Shown here: positions 47,554 to 55,170 of the stretch, one piece after another
Layout: the number at the start of each line of letters is the position of its first letter
Numbering within the stretch: the first letter of the stretch is position 1
Assembly (NCBI GenBank): GCA_027038175.1
Contig: JALVYB010000073.1
Coordinates: 31,922-95,921 of the forward strand
Direction: 5' to 3'
Origin: Caldifarciminota bacterium
Lineage (GTDB): Bacteria > Hydrothermota > Hydrothermia > UBA1063 > CAJXJZ01
DNA length: 64,000 nucleotides
Program-made: the position numbers and the translations under genes
The notes under the pieces: model-generated
What the model was told of the DNA's origin: nothing
The model's input: the letters and a program-made list of their open reading frames with translations, nothing else
Databases searched by the model: none

Positions 47554-50500
47554 ATGGCTGGAAAGGTTCTTATTGTGGGAGGGGGAATTGCCGGCACACA
47601 GGCAGCCCTCCAGCTCGCAGAGTATGGTCTTAAAGTAACACTTCTTGATAAGGATTTTGCCATTGGTGGGACCATGAGCAAACTTGACAAAACGTTTCCC
47701 ACCAACGATTGTTCCATGTGCATCCTATCTCCTAAACTTGTTGAGGCAGGCAGACATAAAAATATTCAACTTTTGACCTATGCTGAGGTTAAGGGCGTCA
47801 AAAAGGAAAATGGAAGTCTAAAGGTAAAAATTCTTAAGAAAGCGAGATACGTGGATGCTGACAAATGTAAGGGATGTGGCGACTGTTCCGAAGCGTGTAC
47901 GGTTCTTTTACCTGATTACTATAATGAGAATCTATGCGAGAGAACAGCAATTTTCAGATTGTACGACCAGGCAGTGCCCTCGATTTTTGGAATAACTAAG
48001 ACTGCCGAATCGCCTTGTCGTGCAGCATGTCCCATTCATGTGAATGCGCACGGATATATTGCCCTTATACGTAATAAAAAATACAAAGAAGCACTGGAAC
48101 TTGTAAGGGAAAAGAACCCGTTTCCTCTTATAACAGGGCGTATCTGTACACATCCATGTGAGGATAACTGTACAAGAGGTAGATTTGATGCACCGGTTGC
48201 AATTGACCTTTTAAAACGCTTTGTCGCGGATCTGGAACTCAATGAAAAAGGAGAAATACCCGTACCTGAAATAGAACCTGATAAGGATAAAAGGGTAGCC
48301 ATTGTGGGCGCCGGTCCTGCAGGACTTATGTGTGCCTATAAACTGAGAAAGAAAGGGTATAAGGTTACTGTATACGAAAGACACGAAAGACCCGGTGGGA
48401 TGCTCTATGTGGGGATCCCTTCTTACAGACTTCCAAGAGATATACTCTTCCGTGAGCTTGCAATTTTAGAGAAGATGGGAGTGGAGTTTAAATATGGAGT
48501 TGAAATTGGAAAGGATACAAGTTTTAAAGACCTCTATACAGAGTATGATGCTGTTTTTGTTGGTGTTGGGGCTCACAGGTCAAAGAGGTTAAATGTAAAG
48601 GGGAAAGACCTTGAAGGGGTTCTTGGAGCAGTAGAATTCCTTAAAACTGTGAATCTTGGAGGCAGGGTTGAGATAGGTGACAGGGTTGCTGTTATAGGTG
48701 GTGGTAATGCTGCCATGGATGCTGCAAGGGTTGCAAGGAGACTCGGCAAAGATGTGACCATACTTTACAGAAGAACGAAGAAGGAGATGCCGGCGAACAA
48801 GGAGGAGATACTTGAGGCAGAAGAAGAAGGAATAAAATTTGTATTTCTCGTTAATCCTGTGGAATATATTGGCAATGGAAAGGTTGAAAAGGTAAAACTC
48901 ATCAGAATGAGACTTGGAGAACCCGATGAGTCTGGAAGAAGAAGACCTGTACCCATTGAAGGTAGCGAGTTTGTAATGGAGTTTGACACTGTCATAGAAG
49001 CAGTGAGTCAGAAACCGGAGCTTGACCCATTTGAGGATCTGGAAAAAACCGATTGGGGAACAGTGAAGGTGGACCCTCTGACACTCAGAACAAACATTGA
49101 AAATGTTTTTGCCGGTGGTGATTGTGTTACAGGACCACTTACATTTATAGATGCCATGTACCACGGTAAAGAAGCTGCAGAATCCATAATACGGATGTTT
49201 GAAGGAAAAGACCTCAGAGAGAACAGGGAAGAGGGCTCTAAAAAGGTGAAGGTGGACTATGATTTCAGTAAAGAAGAGCCTCTTGAAAGGAGACGCCCGG
49301 CACATCTTGAAGCTTCTCGCCGAATAAAACATTTTGATGAGGTGGTAAAGGGCTTTTCTGAAGAGGATGCCCTTTATGAGTCTTCACGGTGTTTAAACTG
49401 TGTGGGATGTTCTGAATGTATGGAGTGTATAAAGGCATGTGAGCCTGGTGCCATTTTCCATGACATGGAGGATGAGATTATAGAGGAAGAATACGATGCA
49501 GTTATTGTTGCTCCCGGTTTTGACGAGTTTGAACCTGAGGTAAAGAGTGAATACGGTTATGGCAGATTTAAAAACGTAATAACAAGTATTCAGTTTGAGA
49601 GGATACTTTCTGCATCAGGTCCTACTAAGGGTGAAATAACACGTCCGGGAGATGGGAAACATGCGGAAAAGATTGCGTTTTTGCAGTGCGTTGGCTCAAG
49701 GGATATAAAGATAAGCCATGACTACTGCTCGTCTGTTTGCTGTATGTATGCCATTAAGGAGGCAGTAATTGCGAAGGAACATGACAAGAGCGTTGAGCCA
49801 CATATATTCTTCATGGACATGAGGACCTATGGCAAGGACTTTGAGAAATATTACGAAAGAGCGAAAAATGTTGTTGGAGTTAAGTTTCATCGAGCAAGAG
49901 TGGCAAAGGTGGAAGAGACCGAAGATGGTGACCTTCTTGTTTATTATGAGGATGATGATGGCGTGTTGCGCCATGAAAAATTTGATATGGTTGTACTCTC
50001 TGTGGGAATGGAGCCGCCACGGGATTCAAAAGAACTCTCAGAGATATTTAATATTGGTTTAAATGAGTTTGGCTTTGCTGAAAGGAATACTTTTGACCCG
50101 CTTGTAACACGTACAAAGGGGGTATATGTGGCAGGTGCTTTCTCCACACCAAAGGATATTCCTGAAACTGTGGCAGAGGCCCTGGGGGCAGCAGGGTATG
50201 TAATGGAACTTCTCAAGGATAAGCGGGAGATAGAAGAGGAGGAAAAGGTTGCGGAAAAGGTTGTAATAAGTGAAGAACCAAGGGTAGGAGTTTTTGTGTG
50301 TCACTGCGGAAGAAATATTGGAGGATACATTGATGTACATGAGGTTGTTGAATATGTAAAGACGCTTGATAACGTTGTATATGCTGAGGAGAACCTTTAC
50401 ACCTGCTCTCAGGATACACAGGAAAGGATGAAAGAGGCTATAAAAAAATATAACCTGAACAGGGTTGTTGTTGCATCCTGTACACCGAGAACTCATGAGC

Positions 50501-51996
50501 CCCTTTTCCGTAAAACAATAGAGGAAGCAGGTATAAATAAGTATCTCTTTGAAATGTCCAACATCAGAGACCAGGACTCATGGGTACATATGCAGACGAG
50601 AAAGGAAGCCACAGAAAAAGCAAAAGATCTTATAAGGATGGCTGTATGGAAGGTTATAAGGAAACAGCCTTTGAAAGAGCAGAAAATTCCTGTTAATTCC
50701 AATGCACTTGTAATTGGTGGAGGCATTGCAGGGCTTGTTGCTGCAAAATCCCTCTCAGAGATGGGGCACAGGGTTTACATCCTGGAGAGGAGTAATACTC
50801 TCGGTGGAAATGCAAGGAAAATTAAAGAAGGTGTATTCGGAGAGGATGTTGCAGGATACCTTGAGAAACTTATCAGCGACGTTGAAAAAGACGAGAATAT
50901 TGAAATTATAAAGGGAGCAGAGATTGAAAAGGTAGAGGGTTTTGTCGGAAATTATTATACCTATATAAAGGGAAAAGAAAAACCCATACAGCATGGCGGT
51001 GTGATAATAGCCACTGGAGCAAAAGAGTATGAGCCAGAGGAGTACCTGTACAAAAGTGACGACAGGGTAATCACGCAGAAAGAGCTGGAAGATATAATAG
51101 AAAAGGGTATAGATGGTGAAAAGACGTTTGTGATGATTCAATGCGTTGGCTCAAGAAATGATGAACATCCTTACTGCTCAAGAACCTGTTGTTCTCATGC
51201 GCTGCATAATGCCATAAAACTTAAAGATATGGGGCACGAAGTAATTGTGCTTTACAGGGATATAAGAACCTATGGCTTTAGAGAGTCTCTTTACACTGAG
51301 GCAAGGAGAAAGGGCGTTATATTCGTGCGGTTTGAAAAGGGTAATGAGCCAGTCGTAAAGAATGAAAACGGTAACCTCCAGGTATATGTAGATGACCCGT
51401 TACTTAAAAAGAAACTGAGAATATCTCCAGACTATGTCGTGCTCTCGGTTGGAATAGTACCTGATGTAGAGAATAATGAAAAACTGGCAAAGTTCTATAA
51501 GGTACCACTCAATGAGGATGGATTCTTCCTTGAAGCACACATGAAATTAAGGCCGGTTGATTTTGCAACTGAAGGGGTGTTCCTCTGTGGACTCGCTCAC
51601 GCTCCTAAATTCATTGATGAGAGTATTGTTCAGGCGAAAGCTGCTGCAGCGAGATGTGCAACACTTCTTTCTCTTCCATACATAACCACCCAGGGAGAGG
51701 TGGCAAATGTAGATGAAAGAAAGTGTATTGGATGCGGTCTCTGTGTGGATGTGTGTCCGTATGCTGCAATTACAATGAAGGAGAAGAAGGTGTTTGGTGA
51801 AATGAAACTCGTTGCAGAGGTAAACCCTGTTCTGTGTAAGGGGTGTGGAGCATGTACAGCGAGTTGCAGGCCCGGGGCAATAGACCTCCTTGGTTATTCC
51901 AACAGTGAAGTATTAAGCAGTGAGTTTGCTCTCTTTGTTGAGGATAGAAGATGGGATAAAGAAAAAGAAAAAATTCTGGAACTTCTGGAGGCATGA
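47554..51996 (+). CDS. Tandem HdrA with inserted GltD-like NAD(P)H oxidoreductase
   Basis: 1480 residues, over twice a usual HdrA. First HdrA half: FAD fold GGGIAG at 9-14, ferredoxin cluster Cys105/108/111/115. At about 150-555 a GltD-like module is inserted: Cys155/Cys159 start its Fe-S domain, FAD motif GAGPAG at 252-257, pyridine-nucleotide motif GGGNAAMDAAR from 382. HdrA sequence then resumes with a Cys-rich stretch (613, 616, 619, 622, 625, 629). A second HdrA begins at about 910 (Cys916, Cys918), with FAD fold from 1055 and two C-terminal [4Fe-4S] sites (1391-1401, 1428-1438). HdrA is the flavin-bifurcating core of heterodisulfide reductase; the insertion would bring NAD(P)H directly to it. 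First gene of the 17-gene operon. Confidence 0.9.
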   Translation: MAGKVLIVGGGIAGTQAALQLAEYGLKVTLLDKDFAIGGTMSKLDKTFPTNDCSMCILSPKLVEAGRHKNIQLLTYAEVKGVKKENGSLKVKILKKARYVDADKCKGCGDCSEACTVLLPDYYNENLCERTAIFRLYDQAVPSIFGITKTAESPCRAACPIHVNAHGYIALIRNKKYKEALELVREKNPFPLITGRICTHPCEDNCTRGRFDAPVAIDLLKRFVADLELNEKGEIPVPEIEPDKDKRVAIVGAGPAGLMCAYKLRKKGYKVTVYERHERPGGMLYVGIPSYRLPRDILFRELAILEKMGVEFKYGVEIGKDTSFKDLYTEYDAVFVGVGAHRSKRLNVKGKDLEGVLGAVEFLKTVNLGGRVEIGDRVAVIGGGNAAMDAARVARRLGKDVTILYRRTKKEMPANKEEILEAEEEGIKFVFLVNPVEYIGNGKVEKVKLIRMRLGEPDESGRRRPVPIEGSEFVMEFDTVIEAVSQKPELDPFEDLEKTDWGTVKVDPLTLRTNIENVFAGGDCVTGPLTFIDAMYHGKEAAESIIRMFEGKDLRENREEGSKKVKVDYDFSKEEPLERRRPAHLEASRRIKHFDEVVKGFSEEDALYESSRCLNCVGCSECMECIKACEPGAIFHDMEDEIIEEEYDAVIVAPGFDEFEPEVKSEYGYGRFKNVITSIQFERILSASGPTKGEITRPGDGKHAEKIAFLQCVGSRDIKISHDYCSSVCCMYAIKEAVIAKEHDKSVEPHIFFMDMRTYGKDFEKYYERAKNVVGVKFHRARVAKVEETEDGDLLVYYEDDDGVLRHEKFDMVVLSVGMEPPRDSKELSEIFNIGLNEFGFAERNTFDPLVTRTKGVYVAGAFSTPKDIPETVAEALGAAGYVMELLKDKREIEEEEKVAEKVVISEEPRVGVFVCHCGRNIGGYIDVHEVVEYVKTLDNVVYAEENLYTCSQDTQERMKEAIKKYNLNRVVVASCTPRTHEPLFRKTIEEAGINKYLFEMSNIRDQDSWVHMQTRKEATEKAKDLIRMAVWKVIRKQPLKEQKIPVNSNALVIGGGIAGLVAAKSLSEMGHRVYILERSNTLGGNARKIKEGVFGEDVAGYLEKLISDVEKDENIEIIKGAEIEKVEGFVGNYYTYIKGKEKPIQHGGVIIATGAKEYEPEEYLYKSDDRVITQKELEDIIEKGIDGEKTFVMIQCVGSRNDEHPYCSRTCCSHALHNAIKLKDMGHEVIVLYRDIRTYGFRESLYTEARRKGVIFVRFEKGNEPVVKNENGNLQVYVDDPLLKKKLRISPDYVVLSVGIVPDVENNEKLAKFYKVPLNEDGFFLEAHMKLRPVDFATEGVFLCGLAHAPKFIDESIVQAKAAAARCATLLSLPYITTQGEVANVDERKCIGCGLCVDVCPYAAITMKEKKVFGEMKLVAEVNPVLCKGCGACTASCRPGAIDLLGYSNSEVLSSEFALFVEDRRWDKEKEKILELLEA

Positions 51997-52418
51997 TGGA
52001 AAAGGAGAATGTGAAGATACTTACTTTTCTGTGCAACTGGTGTTCCTATGCAGGGGCAGACCTTGCAGGAACATCAAGGCTTCAGTATCCACCTAATATC
52101 AGGGTTATAAGGGTTCCCTGTTCAGGACGTGTCAATCCACAGTTTCTTGTCAAAGCTCTAAAAGATGGTGCTGATGGTGTATGGGTCTCTGGATGTCATC
52201 CCGGGGACTGTCATTACCAGACCGGTAATTACTTTGCAAGAAGAAGATTCTACATAATGAAAGAGCTCATGGAATTCGTTGGTGTGGAACCAGAGCGTAT
52301 TAACTTCTCATGGGTATCTGCATCGGAAGGTAAAAAATTCCAGGAGGTTGCCACAGAGGTTACAGAAAGGGTTAAAAAGGTAGCAGATAAGAAGAGTCCT
52401 CTTTACAAGGAGATATAG
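51996..52418 (+). CDS. FlxD/MvhD-type [2Fe-2S] electron-transfer subunit
   Basis: 140 residues, an MvhD (VhuD/FlxD) protein, which passes electrons between a dehydrogenase or hydrogenase module and HdrA. Conserved cysteines are seen in FLCNWCSYAGADLAG (13, 16), VPCSGRVN, and SGCHPGDCHY. I chose the second ATG of the ATGATG overlap, since GGAGG is only one base from the first. It follows the HdrA fusion directly, the usual hdrA-mvhD order. Confidence 0.93.
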   Translation: MEKENVKILTFLCNWCSYAGADLAGTSRLQYPPNIRVIRVPCSGRVNPQFLVKALKDGADGVWVSGCHPGDCHYQTGNYFARRRFYIMKELMEFVGVEPERINFSWVSASEGKKFQEVATEVTERVKKVADKKSPLYKEI

Positions 52419-52419
52419 T

Positions 52420-53361
52420 ATGAGAAAGGAAGATGTTTTTGTAAAGCTCAAAGATATGCTTGAGAGGGGAGAGATTAAAGGGGTGTTAGGTTTTGTGAAA
52501 ACAAATGACCCTGCAAAGAAAAAGATATACTATACAGAAAATCCGGAAGAGGTGAATATCTTTGAGATAACTCCTTTTAATACGCTGAATCCGGTGACCT
52601 TCTTGCTGAGGTTAAAGAGAGACAATGGTAAAATAGCGTGTTTTTTGAGAGATTGTGAGGAGCGGGCTTTAAACGTTCTTGTATCGGAAGGGAAAATAGC
52701 AAAAGACAGTGTATATGTGATTCATGTACCATGCAGGGGTGCTCTGGATACACTTAAACTAAAGGCTGCGTATGGAGGCGACATAACTTCCCTTGATGTT
52801 CAGGATGATAAAGTGGTGGTCGATGGTTCGTCCGGTAGAAGGGAATTTGCCTTTAGAGATTTCCTTCCTGCAGGGTGTAAAAACTGTGAGGAATACAGTT
52901 CTCATGCAGACGTTATAGTAGATGGAGATAATACCAGAATACACGAAGATTACAGGGATATAAAAGGTTTTGATACAAAGACACCAGAGGAAAAGTGGGA
53001 GTATTTTCGCAAAGAGTTTGAGAGATGTACCCGTTGTTATGCATGCAGAGAGTCCTGTCCCATGTGTTATTGCGAACAATGCTTTGTGGACTCCTATGAC
53101 CCTCTGTGGGTGGAGCCAGGGCTTTCAATCAGTGATATAATGGGATACCATCTTATAAAAATGTACCACATGGCAGGAAGATGCACAAATTGTGGCGCAT
53201 GTGAGAGAGCTTGTCCAGAAAACATTCCTCTTTCTCTTCTTACCACAATGATTTCCGAGAGATTGAAGAGAGACTTTAACTATATAAGCGGCTTGAAGTC
53301 AGACCAGAAAGTATTTCTTGGAGAATTCCATTATGAAGACAGGGAGGAGTTTATAAGATGA
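52420..53361 (+). CDS. FlxC-like iron-sulfur subunit
   Basis: 313 residues. N-terminal half resembles the FrhB/FdhB-like fold (LRDCEERALNVLV, VIHVPCRG); a CKNC pair lies near 170; then two ferredoxin-type clusters, RCTRCYACRESCPMCYC and RCTNCGACERACPENIP. Related Fe-S proteins are part of the Flx (Flox) NADH dehydrogenase that feeds HdrABC in anaerobes. AAGGAG precedes the ATG. Placed between FlxD and FlxB; the FlxC name rests on that order plus domain make-up. Confidence 0.8.
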   Translation: MRKEDVFVKLKDMLERGEIKGVLGFVKTNDPAKKKIYYTENPEEVNIFEITPFNTLNPVTFLLRLKRDNGKIACFLRDCEERALNVLVSEGKIAKDSVYVIHVPCRGALDTLKLKAAYGGDITSLDVQDDKVVVDGSSGRREFAFRDFLPAGCKNCEEYSSHADVIVDGDNTRIHEDYRDIKGFDTKTPEEKWEYFRKEFERCTRCYACRESCPMCYCEQCFVDSYDPLWVEPGLSISDIMGYHLIKMYHMAGRCTNCGACERACPENIPLSLLTTMISERLKRDFNYISGLKSDQKVFLGEFHYEDREEFIR

Positions 53362-54344
53362 AAAGAATGACATTTACGGAACTCGTTGATGGGCTTTCTT
53401 CCTGGGGGGATGTATTTGTAAGGACGAAAAAGGGATTTGAGAAAGATGGGAATCTTCATAAAGCAAAGAGCAAAAACAGTCCCAAAGAATTTTTATTGCC
53501 GCGTGAGGAGATGCTTTTTGTTGCCTATGGAAGTGGAGATGATATGAGGGTAATGGAAGCCAATCCTTCAAAGAAGAGAGTTGTTGTGGGAGCATTGCCG
53601 TGTGATATGCATGGATTGAATGTTACAGAAAAGAACTTTCTGAGTGAGCCGAAAGACCCGTACTTTGCAAAAAGGAAGGACAATACTGTTTTTGTTACAG
53701 AACTCTGTCAGTATGCCACCTCAACCTGTTTTTGCAGGTCCTTTGGAATAGGTCCCTCTTCTAAAATGGGAGACATAGTGTACTTTATGCTGGATGATGA
53801 GAATATTATTGCAGAGCCACTCACGGATAGAGGCAGGGAACTTTTATCATGGAATAAGTATGAAGATGCAAAGGATGAAGATATAAGGATAATGGAGGAA
53901 AAACTCGCTGAGGCGGAGAATATCTCGCAGGACCTTTCTCTTTCCATTGACCATAAAAAACAGCGCGAGGTTTATGGAAGCGAAGTATTTAAAGAGGCAG
54001 TTTTCCACTGTCTGAACTGTGGAGCATGTACCTTTGTATGTCCTACCTGTTATTGCTTTGATATAAGGGATATAAAGAGAAAGGATTTCGTGATAAGAGA
54101 GCGTATGTGGGATTCCTGTATGTACTTTATTTATTCCCTTGAGGCATCCGGACACAATCCCCGAAAGGAGAGGTTTAAAAGGGCTCAGAATAGAGTAATG
54201 CACAAATTCTTTTACCAGCCGCTTCAGTATGGAGTATACGGATGCACGGGGTGTGGCAGGTGTATAGATGTCTGTCCTGCAGGATATGACATAAGAGAAA
54301 CAGTTTTAAAAGTTCAGAATTATCTGGAGGTGAAAAATGGCTGA
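53358..54344 (+). CDS. FlxB/HydB/AsrA-like iron-sulfur subunit
   Basis: 328 residues, like the beta subunit of sulfhydrogenase and the AsrA subunit of anaerobic sulfite reductase. Two [4Fe-4S] sites are visible, HCLNCGACTFVCPTCYC and GCTGCGRCIDVCPAG, with additional cysteines in LPCDMHG and TCFCRS. It ferries electrons from the flavin subunit encoded next. Overlaps of 4 and 8 bases with its neighbours indicate coupled translation. In this setting FlxB is the better name, as no hydrogenase or sulfite reductase subunit is nearby. Confidence 0.87.
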   Translation: MKRMTFTELVDGLSSWGDVFVRTKKGFEKDGNLHKAKSKNSPKEFLLPREEMLFVAYGSGDDMRVMEANPSKKRVVVGALPCDMHGLNVTEKNFLSEPKDPYFAKRKDNTVFVTELCQYATSTCFCRSFGIGPSSKMGDIVYFMLDDENIIAEPLTDRGRELLSWNKYEDAKDEDIRIMEEKLAEAENISQDLSLSIDHKKQREVYGSEVFKEAVFHCLNCGACTFVCPTCYCFDIRDIKRKDFVIRERMWDSCMYFIYSLEASGHNPRKERFKRAQNRVMHKFFYQPLQYGVYGCTGCGRCIDVCPAGYDIRETVLKVQNYLEVKNG

Positions 54345-55170
54345 GTTCATAAATCCCTATTACCCTAAAAAAGCGAGGATAGAAAGAACCTATTTTGAAT
54401 CACAGGATAGAAGCCTCAAGACTTTTGATATAAAGCCTGTAGAGTGTGATGTACCCTCATTTATTCCAGGACAGTTCTGTGAGATTTCGCTTCTTGGATA
54501 CGGAGAAAGTCCTTTTGGTATAGCCACATCTCCAACAGAGAAGGAGTTTTTAAGATTTACGGTGAACAAAACAGGGTTCGTTACCTCTAAACTCCATGAA
54601 CTTCCTGATGGCAGCATTGTGGGAGTGCGAGGTCCTCTTGGTAACGGGTACCCTGTAGAAAAATTCAAGGGTCATAATGTGGTGATAGTGGGTGGAGGGT
54701 TTGCGTTTACTACTCTGAGATCTCTGCTTGTATTTATGCTGCATCACAGAGACGATTTTAAAGATATAACTGTTCTCTATGGAGCAAGGACTCCAGACCT
54801 CTTTTTGTACAAAGAGGAACTTGCAGAATGGGAAAAAAGAGACGATTTAAATCTTGTTCTGACAATTGATAAACCTTATGAAGGATGGACAAAAAAGGTT
54901 GGTCTTGTGCCTCCTGTTTTAGAGGAGATGGCACCCTCTCCAAAAGATGCCTATGCTGTGGTATGCGGTCCTCCTATAATGATAAGATTTACACTGCCTG
55001 TCCTGTTTAAGCTTGGTTTTTCTCCTTCAAATATTTACACCTCTTTAGAAAAGAGGATGAAGTGTGGCATAGGGAAATGCGGCAGGTGCAATGTCGGAGA
55101 CAAATACATATGCAAAGACGGCCCGGTCTTTTCTTTTGAAGAATTAAATAACCTACCGGAGGACCTGTAA
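54337..55170 (+). CDS. FlxA/HydG/AsrB-like FAD- and NAD(P)H-binding subunit
   Basis: 277 residues of the ferredoxin-reductase fold. FAD-binding beta barrel with FIPGQFCEISL and GPLGNGYPVE, NAD(P)H domain with VIVGGGFAFTTLRSL and VVCGPPIMI, and a C-terminal [2Fe-2S] site at Cys243/248/251/259. This is the NAD(P)H-oxidising subunit of Flx-type complexes. GGAGGTG precedes the ATG; the stop overlaps the next HdrA by one base (TAATG). Together with the GltD insert in the first HdrA it gives the operon two separate pyridine-nucleotide entry points. Confidence 0.9.
   Translation: MAEFINPYYPKKARIERTYFESQDRSLKTFDIKPVECDVPSFIPGQFCEISLLGYGESPFGIATSPTEKEFLRFTVNKTGFVTSKLHELPDGSIVGVRGPLGNGYPVEKFKGHNVVIVGGGFAFTTLRSLLVFMLHHRDDFKDITVLYGARTPDLFLYKEELAEWEKRDDLNLVLTIDKPYEGWTKKVGLVPPVLEEMAPSPKDAYAVVCGPPIMIRFTLPVLFKLGFSPSNIYTSLEKRMKCGIGKCGRCNVGDKYICKDGPVFSFEELNNLPEDL

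Noticed and set aside
48589..49332. 247-residue opposite-strand reading frame inside the first HdrA gene
   Set aside because: Shadow frame of a strongly conserved coding region, with no recognisable domains or ribosome-binding site.
53358..55170. Calling the two Flx subunits anaerobic sulfite reductase AsrA/AsrB or sulfhydrogenase HydB/HydG
   Set aside because: No AsrC siroheme subunit or NiFe hydrogenase subunits are adjacent; MvhD and HdrABC neighbours match Flx instead.
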